NCBI GenBank assembly: GCA_964599695.1
Contig: CAZRGP010000003.1
Location: 1 to 64,000, forward strand
Source of the DNA: RUG11783 sp964599695
GTDB lineage: Bacteria > Bacillota > Clostridia > Oscillospirales > Ruminococcaceae
Direction: 5' to 3'
DNA length: 64,000 nt
The notes under the pieces are model-generated. The model ran no database searches. It was not told the DNA's origin and saw only the letters and a list, made by a program, of their open reading frames with translations. Below, one piece after another: positions 41,028-49,649 of the stretch. The translations under genes were made by a program, and so were the position numbers. How positions within the stretch are numbered: the first letter of the stretch is position 1; every line of letters begins with the position of its first letter.

Positions 41028-42176
41028 TCACTGGTTACCGTACAGCACCTGTTCCCCGTAAATGATGAGAAGCGTCACTCCGTCTCCGGTCATGTAGACC
41101 TCTTCGACGTCACTGGGCACTCTGGAACTGAACAGCCTCACCATCCAGACATCTTCCTCCTCGTCCCTGTAGACCTGGGAGAGGTCATACTCGATGGTCG
41201 CTTCCGCCTTTGCCCTCTCAAAAGGAAGTCCCATCTCGATGCTCCCGGTATTGACGAATCCCTCGGTCCTGACCCGTTTTCTGCTCTCATCGTCCATTTC
41301 AGCGACCGCTCTTTGTGTCTCTTTCCAGGAGAACGATCCATAGACGATATGTCCAGGGAGCTGTGTGATCTCTTTCAGCCCCTCACCCATCAGCTCCGCG
41401 TCGTATGAAACACAGTCCTTCAGCCTGCTATCGGGCACCCGGCCGATCATGAACCATCCGGACATCATGGAGTTATATACTTCCGGCCGTTCCTTCTCCC
41501 GCACCAAGGCGTACATCGCACCGCCCTCCGTGCTGAAACCGGCGATCTCATACCGGAAGGAACCGCTGGACGCTGGAACGTAGATGATGATCAGAGAATT
41601 CTCCTCAAAACATTTTTCATCGGCCCCTGCCACGGCATCATCAAAGGATCCGATCTCATCGATCCCTTTGTCCATCGTCAGGATTCCGCCGAAAGCTTCG
41701 CGGAATTCTTTGAGATCAGTGTCAGAGTCGATCCTGAAGACCGGGAGATGTACTCTCCTGTCCGCAAGAACGAGCTCCCTGTTGAGGCTTCTCTCCGCAA
41801 TGGAACTATCGTCCGACCAGTTGGCGAATGCCGTTGTCCACGCTGTCAGATCGTTGCATTCCACCGACTGCTTGAACACTTCCAGTTCGATCCTTACATC
41901 GTGATCCGGCATGGAAAAGCGGTAGATGTTCTTTTCCGCATCGCTGTCATCCGAAGGGTCGATCCTCCCGCCGTCAGCGAAAAGCTCGATCTCTCCCCCT
42001 TTATCCCTGTATACGACCAGCGTGACTTCATCCCCCTGCCGGTAGTACTCCTTTTCCGCGATCACACCCTCATCGCACAGGACGCGGTATTCCTTTGATG
42101 TCCCACACCCGGAGAACATGAAGAGGATCATGCATACCATCAGGAACGATATGGTTTTTTTCAGTTTCCCGACCAT
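41028..42176 (-). CDS. Predicted lipoprotein of unknown function
   Basis: This 382-aa protein has a lipoprotein signal (KKTISFLMVCMILFMFSGC, lipidated Cys at about residue 24). A beta-rich region with paired Tyr/Val strands and two later mixed regions follow. No enzyme motif is recognised. A short region (YRFSMPDHDVRIELEVF) resembles Ig-like or InlB-type beta-repeat ends. It is convergent with the DUF4236 gene and follows a membrane-protein gene on the same strand by about 65 bp. Confidence 0.8.
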   Translation of the reverse strand: MVGKLKKTISFLMVCMILFMFSGCGTSKEYRVLCDEGVIAEKEYYRQGDEVTLVVYRDKGGEIELFADGGRIDPSDDSDAEKNIYRFSMPDHDVRIELEVFKQSVECNDLTAWTTAFANWSDDSSIAERSLNRELVLADRRVHLPVFRIDSDTDLKEFREAFGGILTMDKGIDEIGSFDDAVAGADEKCFEENSLIIIYVPASSGSFRYEIAGFSTEGGAMYALVREKERPEVYNSMMSGWFMIGRVPDSRLKDCVSYDAELMGEGLKEITQLPGHIVYGSFSWKETQRAVAEMDDESRKRVRTEGFVNTGSIEMGLPFERAKAEATIEYDLSQVYRDEEEDVWMVRLFSSRVPSDVEEVYMTGDGVTLLIIYGEQVLYGNQ

Positions 42177-42241
42177 CCCGTCTTCCTCCGATCCGCAGTT
42201 GTTTCCCTGCAGACCTTATACGAAATATGACAGGTAAACTC

Positions 42242-42880
42242 TCAGATCACTCCTGCAGGGATCAGGGTCACCAGCAGCAAGGCGACCAGTCCCCAGACGC
42301 AGGCGAGAAAACGGGTCTGATTCTTTCTGGACATGGCAGGCACAAAATTGCTCGCGAGGAAAAATGGGATATAGGTCGTCACAAAGACAGGAATCACGCC
42401 CCACCATTTGTACACCCAGATGAAGGAATGGTTGCTCGTCCCCGCCAGGAAAGATTCTACCAGGGAGAACAGAAGCGCCATGCTGAGCGCTCCCACGAGA
42501 CGGTCCTTTTTCGTCGGATTGTCCGGAAGCATCTTATAAGAAATGATCCCCGCCAGCAGGAACATCATGGAGAGCTCCCAGCACACTCCCACAAGGAGAA
42601 TGAACGTGGTAGATTCATTGGAAACGCTCCACAGTGGGTAACCGAAGAAATGTCCGATGACCGCGTTACAGATCTCATACAGCCAGTGTACGCCATACAG
42701 GGAGAAGCCCGCCACGATCACTTCCCGGTTCCTGTTCTTGACCTCCGTCCAGTACACGTAAAATACGACCGCCAAGATGAATATGAACGTCCAGTTGAAG
42801 TTGTCCGTGCTGCGCACACGGATCGCCTCGACCAGCGCCTTGGATGCGTCCGATCCGTCGCCCCAGAATCTCAATGCCAT
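42242..42880 (-). CDS. Polytopic membrane protein of unknown function
   Basis: This 212-aa protein has about six membrane helices and a conserved-looking NWTFIFILAVVFYVYWTEV start. No transporter or enzyme motif is visible. The ATG at 42880 follows AAGGAGG by eight bases; the longer frame adds 23 residues before that site. It lies upstream of the lipoprotein gene on the same strand, and they may be co-transcribed. I cannot name a family. Confidence 0.75.
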   Translation of the reverse strand: MALRFWGDGSDASKALVEAIRVRSTDNFNWTFIFILAVVFYVYWTEVKNRNREVIVAGFSLYGVHWLYEICNAVIGHFFGYPLWSVSNESTTFILLVGVCWELSMMFLLAGIISYKMLPDNPTKKDRLVGALSMALLFSLVESFLAGTSNHSFIWVYKWWGVIPVFVTTYIPFFLASNFVPAMSRKNQTRFLACVWGLVALLLVTLIPAGVI

Positions 42881-42944
42881 CGCAGATCCCTCCTTGACCG
42901 TAATTCGTTTAGTTTTTAACCTATTATCATTATACTCCAAAAAA

Positions 42945-42978
42945 ATCACCCCCGCAGCGCATCCGCTGAGGAGGTGAT
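42945..42978 (-). terminator. Terminator after alpha/beta hydrolase gene
   Basis: An imperfect stem with outer arms ATCACC/GGTGAT and inner GCAGCG/CGCTG is followed by TTTTTT on the minus strand. It overlaps the end of the hydrolase gene region. Confidence 0.6.
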
Positions 42979-42982
42979 CCCA

Positions 42983-43870
42983 TCAATCGATATGTTCCTT
43001 GATAAACTGGTAACTGGTCTCGGCGGCGATCATCTTGCCCCTTCCGCTGAATCCGTGATCCTCGCCCTCCAGTTCGACATACTCCGAATCCTGGTAAACA
43101 TCCGCGGCTCTCCTTCCGTACTCCACAGGCACGAGTTTGTCCGCGTTTCCGTGAATGATCAGGACAGGTTTCGTGTAGCCAGAGATCTCACTGAAGATGT
43201 CGTAATCCATGAGCTTCTCACTGTAGACCTTTCCGACCTTCTGCCCGAACACCTTTTCCGTCTCCGGAATGTCGTCCACCGTGGCGTGTCTCTTCTGCGC
43301 ATCCTCCGGGATACAGAAAGCGGGATAATAGAGCACCAGCGCCTTGATCCTGTCCATATGATACGGAGCGGTGATTCCGCTGACGCAGGCTCCCTGGCTC
43401 TCCCCGAGGAGGAAGAGATTGCCGTCATCCACTTCCGGCATCTGAGCCACCGCGTCTATGACCGCGTTGAGATCCTCGCGCTCGGTGAAGATGGACATCT
43501 CGGTCATCTTTCCGCCTGACTTGCTGGTGACGGCTCCTCCGTAGAAATCAAAAACATAGGCCTGTATGCCGCTCTTTACGAAGCACATCGCCATGGTCTG
43601 CTTGCAAAGCATATAACTTGAGCCGAACCCGTGACAGCAGATCACGGTGGGAAGAGGTCCTTCCGCGTCGGCGGGACGCATGAACTCCCCGTACAACGTG
43701 TGTCCGTTCGCCTCTACAGGGCGTTTCTCCACGGTCACCTTATGGGTCTGTTCCTCAAAGGAACGCGCTCTGGGGAAGATATTCCTCAGGCTCCAGACCG
43801 AAACTCCGACCGCAGCCGCACCGGCTATCGCAGCCGCGCTTCCGATAATGATCTTTTTCCTGCTGTCCAT
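42983..43870 (-). CDS. Membrane-anchored alpha/beta hydrolase
   Basis: This 295-aa protein has one N-terminal membrane helix (about 5-27) and a serine-hydrolase domain. CCHGFGSS is near the oxyanion region, the nucleophile elbow is GESQGA, the acid residue is in HGNADKLVP and the histidine in GEDHGFSG. It belongs to the dienelactone hydrolase / acyl-esterase-like group. The catalytic domain should lie outside the cytoplasmic membrane. It appears monocistronic. The substrate is unknown. Confidence 0.88.
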   Translation of the reverse strand: MDSRKKIIIGSAAAIAGAAAVGVSVWSLRNIFPRARSFEEQTHKVTVEKRPVEANGHTLYGEFMRPADAEGPLPTVICCHGFGSSYMLCKQTMAMCFVKSGIQAYVFDFYGGAVTSKSGGKMTEMSIFTEREDLNAVIDAVAQMPEVDDGNLFLLGESQGACVSGITAPYHMDRIKALVLYYPAFCIPEDAQKRHATVDDIPETEKVFGQKVGKVYSEKLMDYDIFSEISGYTKPVLIIHGNADKLVPVEYGRRAADVYQDSEYVELEGEDHGFSGRGKMIAAETSYQFIKEHID

Positions 43871-43942
43871 GCAATGATCTCCCTATTCTGATTATTCTTT
43901 GTCCTGTCCCACAGGATCAGAGTCTTGAATCATATGCCGGTC

Positions 43943-44581
43943 TTATCTGTATTCGGCGATCTCATCCCAGACCCATCTGCCGTTCTCATAGAGGAGAACA
44001 TTGTCGGCGTCAAACGATCCGGTGACTTTATGCTCGCCTGTGGTGTCATCAACGGTCTCGTATGTGATCCTCAGCGTAACGAATGCTTCGCCGGTACGCA
44101 TCACGGTCCTGCTGATCTCGTTTCCTACCGTAATATCACTTCCCCTGTTCGCCGCAACGACGTACAGGCCGTCGTCGTGCTCAGAGAGCATTCCGGAATC
44201 GGTTTGTTTCTCCAGCAGGAAATCCACGAAGCGCTCCGACAGCGCGTAGTCCGTGAGCATATGTGTCCTGAACTCATCCAGGGAATGGTATTTCAGAGAG
44301 GGATTCGCGTAGTTGGAATCCACCGTGCTCCAGTCCGGATCCAGATCGTTCATAGGGGTTCCTAAATAGAAATTCGCTTCCACATAGGGCTGTGTCTGAT
44401 CGTAAAGGCTGTATATCTCCTCATCACTGAGCTGAGGGATGTTGAGCACATCGTCCTTTTCCGTTTCCGCAGGTTCGGTGACGTCGGCCGTCTGCTGCTC
44501 CTGCTCTGCCGGCTGGCTGCCGCAGGATACCATCGCCATCATGACCAATAAGAGGCATAAGATGCCAAGAAGTTTTCTCAC
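43943..44581 (-). CDS. Small lipoprotein of unknown function
   Basis: This 212-aa protein begins at GTG (complement of 44579-44581) after AAGGAG. The signal LLGILCLLLVMMAMVSC ends in a lipobox, then a Glu/Thr-rich linker. The rest is acidic and ends in a DUF4878/NTF2-like type pattern (GSFDADNVLLYENGRWVWDEI). A longer ATG frame from 44647 lacks a ribosome binding site and a proper signal. It lies 49 bp past the amber-interrupted gene on the same strand. Confidence 0.75.
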   Translation of the reverse strand: MRKLLGILCLLLVMMAMVSCGSQPAEQEQQTADVTEPAETEKDDVLNIPQLSDEEIYSLYDQTQPYVEANFYLGTPMNDLDPDWSTVDSNYANPSLKYHSLDEFRTHMLTDYALSERFVDFLLEKQTDSGMLSEHDDGLYVVAANRGSDITVGNEISRTVMRTGEAFVTLRITYETVDDTTGEHKVTGSFDADNVLLYENGRWVWDEIAEYR

Positions 44582-44630
44582 TTTTTGTTTTCTCCTTAAA
44601 TAAATATTTAAAGCGGAATCATATCCGCTA

Positions 44631-45956
44631 TCAGACCTGAGAATCATCTCTCACTCCGGAAGATGAATTTGCTGCCTTCACAGCACCCCTGCGCCCTGAG
44701 ATCTGTTTCCAGACAAACCAGACCGCAAGAAGGAACGCTCCCGCCCCAAGGATATACAGTCCGTAAACATCGAACTTGCCGTACAGAGCGTTCACGATAT
44801 CATTCGGGAAGAAGACCTCGTATTCTTCAAAGAATGAGGGCAGGATCGTTTTCATCCCCGCAAGGGCTTTCGCTTTCGTGAAACGGAATCCCAGAACCAG
44901 GGCTCCCGAAAGAAGGCATGCCGTTGAGCCAAAACCGACACCGGTCCTTCCTCCAATTAGCACCAGAAGGAAGAGGAGGAAAAGACACAGCAGTCCGCCG
45001 GGTATCAGAGGTTCGATTGCAGCGATCCTGCGCACCCAGGCAAGAGCCTCATCCGAGGCGGGATCGAACCACTTGGCATAGGGTATCTCCACTGTTTCCC
45101 GCATGGCAGGGAGCACATAGCTGCGGGCCTGCTTGCGGACTTTCTCCGTAACTTTGCTGTCCGTAAGAAGCGGTCCGTCCAGACCGTATTCCTTTGCGAC
45201 AGCCACGAAGAGATCCACCACATCGTCCTCTGTCATAAGGGACGGCATCTGCTGATCCTTTGACTTCAGGAGATAACCGGTCAGACCTCTCAGATATTCA
45301 CGGAAGGTCTCGTCCTAGCGTCCCTCCAGGGCGAAATACAGGGCATTCTCCGCGTTGGCCGCGTCATCGCCTGCGAGTCCGGTGTAACAGATAACGTTCT
45401 CCCCATCCAGGGAAAACTTTCCGAAAGCCTTGCCTTCCGTTGCCAGCTGCTCCAGTTGTTCTTCCACCCTTTTCAGCAGCGCGCTGCGGGCATACGTCTC
45501 CTTGGACTCCGTTACGCGCTGTCTCTGTATGTTGATATAGGAGATCCTTCCACCTAGAAGGTCACTGTATTCCTTCAGGTACGCGATATATCCTTCGGTG
45601 AAAGCAGACGCCATGTCCGAAAAATCCAAAAAGACGGGGTTGACCGATACATAGGTCTTTATCGCGTCAAGGCCTGCCATGGTAGCATACTGGGCATTGT
45701 CCGCGTAGATACCGATGGCTGTCACGTTCTGGATCCCCAGGTTGTCACGGACGGCATCATCCAGAGTTACGGCTCCGCTTCCTTCCGCCTTCTCATAGCC
45801 GAGAACCCTTTCTCCTACGGTCACCCAGCTAAGAAACTTGTTCATCTCTTCTTCCCCGGTCACCTGTTTTGCCGCAAACAGGACCGTCGTCACAAAAAGC
45901 GACGCCGTCAGAAGCAGACAAAGCATGAAGCACATGATCCATTTTAGGACTTTCAC
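44631..45956 (-). pseudogene. Membrane protein gene interrupted by an in-frame amber codon
   Basis: The reading frame starts at GTG (complement of 45954-45956), which overlaps the Ogg stop by one base, and runs 213 codons to a TAG at 45315-45317. It then continues in the same frame for 227 codons to a normal stop. The first part has a signal anchor (residues about 4-28) and a beta/alpha outer region. The second part has helices at LCLFLLFLLVLIGG, SGALVLGFRF and ILGAGAFLLAVWFVW. Without the TAG it would be one 440-aa protein. TAG ends other genes here (16120, 45956 and 48951), so it is a normal stop codon. A recent nonsense mutation or base error is most likely; two separate proteins are less likely. 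Confidence 0.7.
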
Positions 45957-46786
45957 TAGAATACCTCTTTCTCCCGGCCGCCTGTCTCAGCCAGCTTTCT
46001 CTCATAGGCAAACATATACTGCTGCATCACCCCGCCCCAGGGGGAATAGCGTTCCATGGGGATCTCTCCCCCGTATCTTCTCTCTGCGACACGGTTCATC
46101 CAGACATCCACGGGAAAAGAATCCATCCTGTGAAACCCGAAAAGCATGGTGCACAGCGCGATCTTCTTTCCCACTCCGTAAAAACTGCAAAGAGCCTGGA
46201 ACAGTTCCTCATCCGGCATGGCGCTCAGTTTTTCCATCGAGACAGCGCCGCGGGCGAAAGCATCCGCCGTGCTCTGAATATACTGCGCCCGGTATCCCAG
46301 GCTGCATCCCTTCAGGTCCTCAAGGGACAGGGAGGCAAGCTGCTCCGGGTCAGGAAAAGCGAACAGATCCTCACCGATCTTCGTCCCTGCAGCCGTACAT
46401 ATCTTCTCCACTGCCTGCTTGATGGCGGGGATATTCTTCCTCTGCGAGATCAGAAAGGTGATGAGCGTCTCCCAGGGATCCTGCCGCAGGATCCGGATAC
46501 CGGACCCGCATGCCGCGGCTTCCTTCAGATAGAGATCCTCATCCGGAACACACCGGATGATCTCGGCATAATCCGTATCCATATCGAGGTAGTCTTTCCA
46601 GATCCGGTCGTACTCCTGTCCGGTACAGTCCAGCTCAATGAAAGGCTCCAGCGGCACCGGCGTCATGTTCAGGATCCTGCCGAACGCGATGACGCGGTAG
46701 CCATCCGGCGTCTTTTTCCAGCGGAAACACTGCCCGCTTTCAGCGATCGAATCGAGATCCAGGTTTTTGTTCGAGATCCGGACCAC
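45956..46786 (-). CDS. ogg: 8-oxoguanine DNA glycosylase/AP lyase (Ogg1 type)
   Basis: This 276-aa base-excision-repair enzyme removes oxidised guanine. Its N-terminal domain contains GQCFRWKK. The helix-hairpin-helix motif FYGVGKKIALCTMLF carries the catalytic lysine and is followed by PVDVWM with the catalytic aspartate, as in human OGG1 (GVGTKVA...VPVDVHM). Length is normal for bacterial Ogg1-like enzymes. It begins just after the sufCB-DUF1858 terminator. Its stop overlaps the GTG of the amber-interrupted gene. Confidence 0.92.
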   Translation of the reverse strand: MVRISNKNLDLDSIAESGQCFRWKKTPDGYRVIAFGRILNMTPVPLEPFIELDCTGQEYDRIWKDYLDMDTDYAEIIRCVPDEDLYLKEAAACGSGIRILRQDPWETLITFLISQRKNIPAIKQAVEKICTAAGTKIGEDLFAFPDPEQLASLSLEDLKGCSLGYRAQYIQSTADAFARGAVSMEKLSAMPDEELFQALCSFYGVGKKIALCTMLFGFHRMDSFPVDVWMNRVAERRYGGEIPMERYSPWGGVMQQYMFAYERKLAETGGREKEVF

Positions 46787-46843
46787 AAAGCTACCCCTCT
46801 TTCCCTGTTTTTCTCATTATAGACCTTTTTCCGGGCGACAAAA

Positions 46844-46872
46844 CAGGATTTCCTCTGACCGAAGAAATCCTG
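46844..46872 (-). terminator. Terminator of the sufC-sufB-DUF1858 operon
   Basis: A 9-bp perfect stem (46844-46852 with 46864-46872) is followed by TTTTG on the minus strand, 8 bp past the DUF1858 stop. Confidence 0.7.
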
Positions 46873-46879
46873 CCGATTA

Positions 46880-47101
46880 TCAGTTGCCTTCGATTTTCTT
46901 GTTGACCTTCTCCAGCACCTCCGCAGGGTCCAGTCCGTGCACGCGGCAGGCCTCCCTGAGGGTCTCAAACCCGGCGCTGAAGCATCCGAGACAGTGCATT
47001 CCGGAATCCATCAGGACCTCTTCCACTTCCGGATAACGGGAGAGCACTTCGGATATCATGTCTTCTCCCGAAACGATGGGAGAGAATTTCTTTTTTTCCA
47101 T
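46880..47101 (-). CDS. DUF1858 small redox-disulfide protein
   Basis: This 73-aa protein matches the DUF1858 / hybrid-cluster-protein-associated redox-disulfide domain. It has MISEVLSRYPEVEEVLMDSGMHCLGC, with a CxxC pair (HCLGC), and the helix LREACRVHGLDPAEVLEKV. It follows sufB by 11 bp. The CxxC suggests thiol redox chemistry or persulfide or metal handling in Fe-S cluster assembly, but the role is not established. Confidence 0.88.
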   Translation of the reverse strand: MEKKKFSPIVSGEDMISEVLSRYPEVEEVLMDSGMHCLGCFSAGFETLREACRVHGLDPAEVLEKVNKKIEGN

Positions 47102-47112
47102 TGCCTTGCTCC

Positions 47113-48039
47113 TTATCTCAGGAATCCGTTGACGATCTGCTCCTCCGCCTCCTGTTCGGTAAGGCCGAGCGTCATGAGCTTCATGATCTGCTCACCCGCG
47201 ATCTTTCCGATGGCTGCCTCGTGAACAAGCGCCGCGTCCACATCGTTGGCCTCCAGGCCGGGGATCGCGTTGATGCGTCCGTGATCCATGATGATGGAGT
47301 CACACTCGGTATGTCCGCTGCAGGGAGCATTCCCCACGATCTTCGCCTTGAACTCCTGGTAGGAATTGTCCTTCGCCACGGAACGGGATACCACGTCCGC
47401 GCTGGATCCCTCTCCGTTGAGGTTGACCAGGTAGTCGCTATACGCCTTCTGCTCTCCGTGGGTCATCAGGCGCTCGCGGACCACCAGTTTCGCCCCTTTG
47501 GCGAGGTCGGCAACGGTCTTGCGGAGGGTGTCGTCCACGCCCTTGATCTGGACCATCTCCATCTCAGCGTAGCTGTCCTCCTCCATGGTCACCTCGGTGA
47601 CGGGGTTGAGGATACGCTTGCCGGCGCCGTCTCCGGAACCGTAATGCTTTTCCACATATTTTACTTTCGCGCCTTTTCCCACGAAGAAACGGTGGATACC
47701 GTCATGCTGGGAATCCTTGGGGCCGCAGTTGTCGATGCCGCAGCCGGCGACGATGATGACATCCGCTCCCTCACCGATATAGAAATCGTTGTAGACGACC
47801 TCGGTGAGTCCGCTCTTGGTCATAACGACCGGGATATGCACGCTCTCGTGCTTCGTGCCGGGCTTGATATTGATGGTCAGGCCTTTTCCGTCCTCCCTGG
47901 GAATGATCTCGATATTCTCGGTGGATTCCCTGCCGACGGACTTTCCGTCAGAACGGATATTGTACGCGCCTTCCGGGACCTGGTGGAGATCCGCTACTTC
48001 CCTCAGTATTCTCTTTTGAATCTCATCCAACTGGATCAT
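47113..48039 (-). CDS. Minimal SufB/SufD-family scaffold (SmsB-like)
   Basis: This 308-aa protein contains the SufBD beta-helix core, with the conserved cysteine in GHTECDSIIMD and the C-terminal VHEAAIGKIAGEQI, where a glutamate and histidine are typical. It lacks the long N-terminal region of E. coli SufB (about 495 aa). It follows sufC by 19 bp. No sufD, sufS or sufU is present. It matches the two-gene SUF-like minimal system (SmsC/SmsB) reported in anaerobes, which assembles Fe-S clusters. Confidence 0.9.
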   Translation of the reverse strand: MIQLDEIQKRILREVADLHQVPEGAYNIRSDGKSVGRESTENIEIIPREDGKGLTINIKPGTKHESVHIPVVMTKSGLTEVVYNDFYIGEGADVIIVAGCGIDNCGPKDSQHDGIHRFFVGKGAKVKYVEKHYGSGDGAGKRILNPVTEVTMEEDSYAEMEMVQIKGVDDTLRKTVADLAKGAKLVVRERLMTHGEQKAYSDYLVNLNGEGSSADVVSRSVAKDNSYQEFKAKIVGNAPCSGHTECDSIIMDHGRINAIPGLEANDVDAALVHEAAIGKIAGEQIMKLMTLGLTEQEAEEQIVNGFLR

Positions 48040-48058
48040 GTGTCTCTCCTCCTTCTCC

Positions 48059-48790
48059 TCAGTTCTCGACCATTCTGCATGCGGGGACAGCAGCCGATGT
48101 CCCGATCAGGCTGGGCAGGACTTCGTCCCTGCTTCCCTTGTTGACCAGTCTGCCGTTGCGCAGAACGACGATCTCATCGGCAATGTTCAGGATCCTCTCC
48201 TGATGGGAGATGATCATGATGGAACTGTCCTGAATGTGCGCGCGCATCTTTTCAAAGACTTCGATCAGGTTCTGGAAGCTCCACAGATCGATGCCGGCTT
48301 CCGGTTCATCGAAGATGGAGAGCGCGGAACCTTTGGCAAGGACCGTGGCGATCTCGATCCTCTTCAGCTCACCGCCGGACAGGCTGGCGTTCACTTCCCT
48401 GCCGATATAGTCCTTCGCGCAGAGTCCGACTGCGGAGAGATACTCGCAGGCTTCCGCCAGCGGCAGTTTCTTCCCGGATGCAAGACGGATCAGATCGATG
48501 ACCTGGATCCCCTTGAACTTGACCGGCGTCTGGAAAGCAAATCCGATGCCCATCTTCGCGCGCTCGGTGACCGACTTTTCGGTGATGTCCTCACCGTTGA
48601 AGAAGATCTGGCCGGAGCTGGGGCGCTCGATCCCTGCGATCAGTTTCGCCAGGGTGGATTTTCCTCCCCCGTTCGGCCCTGTAATGACCACCATTTTATT
48701 TTTCGGGATCTCCAGACTGATATTCCGGATGATCTCCTTCGCTCCCTCGGAATCATCCACTCCGAAAGACACGTTTTTGAGTTCTAACAT
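48059..48790 (-). CDS. sufC: SufC-type Fe-S assembly ATPase
   Basis: This 243-aa ABC ATPase works with SufB in Fe-S cluster assembly. Walker A GPNGGGKST is at about 38-46, the signature is LSGGELKRIEIA and Walker B is LSIFDEPEAGID, the SufC-type PEAGID version. The ATG at 48790 follows GGAGG; the longer frame has non-family sequence upstream. The promoter region carries a perfect FNR-type palindrome. The gene is first in the sufC-sufB-DUF1858 unit. Confidence 0.94.
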   Translation of the reverse strand: MLELKNVSFGVDDSEGAKEIIRNISLEIPKNKMVVITGPNGGGKSTLAKLIAGIERPSSGQIFFNGEDITEKSVTERAKMGIGFAFQTPVKFKGIQVIDLIRLASGKKLPLAEACEYLSAVGLCAKDYIGREVNASLSGGELKRIEIATVLAKGSALSIFDEPEAGIDLWSFQNLIEVFEKMRAHIQDSSIMIISHQERILNIADEIVVLRNGRLVNKGSRDEVLPSLIGTSAAVPACRMVEN

Positions 48791-48830
48791 GTGATCTATC
48801 CCTCCGATAGCTTCTTTTTCTCGCATGGGT

Positions 48831-48875
48831 ATCATATCCTGTATGCCCTTTACAAAAATTGATTATAATCAATTT
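48831..48875 (-). promoter_or_regulatory. FNR-type operator and -10 element of the sufC operon
   Basis: A perfect 22-bp palindrome (48854-48875) contains TTGAT-N4-ATCAA, the exact FNR consensus. A TATGAT -10 (48831-48836 on the minus strand) lies 18 bp from the palindrome edge, which places the site centre at about -41. That is the class II activator position. The neighbouring Crp/Fnr gene is the obvious candidate ligand. Binding is inferred. Confidence 0.7.
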
Positions 48876-48906
48876 TCTCAAATATTTCTTCCAAAAAATG
48901 AAAAAA

Positions 48907-48927
48907 CTGCAGGAACTCATCCTGCAG
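48907..48927 (-). terminator. Terminator of the prmA-crp/fnr unit
   Basis: An 8-bp perfect stem (48907-48914 with 48920-48927) is followed by TTTTTTCATTTTTTG on the minus strand, 23 bp after the regulator stop. Confidence 0.85.
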
Positions 48928-48950
48928 TCCGTCAATTCCTTGTCACCGGG

Positions 48951-49649
48951 CTATCCAAGGCGGAAGATCTCCTCCAGCGCCTTCCGGTCCCCGATCTGAA
49001 TGGTGCTCTGACCGGTCTTGGTGATGATCCCGTCCTTCTCCAGCTCCCGGATCCTTCTGCTCACTGTTTCGGGACGAAGCTGAATGCTGGCGGCGATGTC
49101 CTCCAGTTTCAGCACTACGGTGTCGCTGCTGGTATGTCTGCTCCTGTTGAGAAGAAAACCGGCCAGCCTCGCCTTCGGAGATGTGGTGGAAAGAAGCAGG
49201 ACCCTCTCGTTGGCGTCATGCAGCTTGTTGCTCAGCAGCGCGATGACGCGCAGCGCGACGGAAGGTTCCTCCATGACCTTCTCCAGTTCCCTGAGATCCA
49301 GTTTGCTGCACTCCACCTCGGTGAGGCAGATGGCGCTGTAGGGATACCGGCTCCCCTCCATGAACACCCCCTCCCAGATGATGTCCGAGTCGGAGAAGAT
49401 ACCGACGATCTGCTCTCTCCCCTCGCTGTCCCACGTGCTGAGTTTCACTCTGCCGGAGCGGATCATATAGATCCCGTCCACGCGGTCCTCCTCCGCGAAG
49501 AGAAAACTGCCTCTGGGATAGGTGTTCCAGACGGCTTTGCCCATGATCTCCTGCTGCTTATCAAGAGGAAGACCCAGGAGAAAGGAAGGACGGTCTGCGC
49601 AGTTGTTCAGACAGTTCATGTTGATTCCGATATTGCTGTTCTCACTCAT
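48951..49649 (-). CDS. Crp/Fnr-family transcriptional regulator
   Basis: This 232-aa regulator has an N-terminal cyclic-nucleotide-binding-like beta-barrel (about 20-140: GSFLFAEEDRVDGIYMIRSGRVKL) and a C-terminal winged helix (LEDIAASIQLRPETVSRRIRELEKDGII). The early sequence CLNNC has two cysteines four apart. A full FNR-type CxxC cluster plus distant Cys is not obvious, so an Fe-S sensor is possible but unproven. The start has AGGAGGAGG and overlaps the prmA stop by 4 bp (ATGA). A perfect FNR palindrome lies just past its terminator in the suf promoter. Confidence 0.92.
   Translation of the reverse strand: MSENSNIGINMNCLNNCADRPSFLLGLPLDKQQEIMGKAVWNTYPRGSFLFAEEDRVDGIYMIRSGRVKLSTWDSEGREQIVGIFSDSDIIWEGVFMEGSRYPYSAICLTEVECSKLDLRELEKVMEEPSVALRVIALLSNKLHDANERVLLLSTTSPKARLAGFLLNRSRHTSSDTVVLKLEDIAASIQLRPETVSRRIRELEKDGIITKTGQSTIQIGDRKALEEIFRLG

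Noticed and set aside
45315..45317. Pyrrolysine or reassigned TAG at the amber codon
   Set aside because: TAG ends at least three other genes in the window, no pyrrolysine genes or methylamine methyltransferase are present, and the protein is not a known pyrrolysine user.
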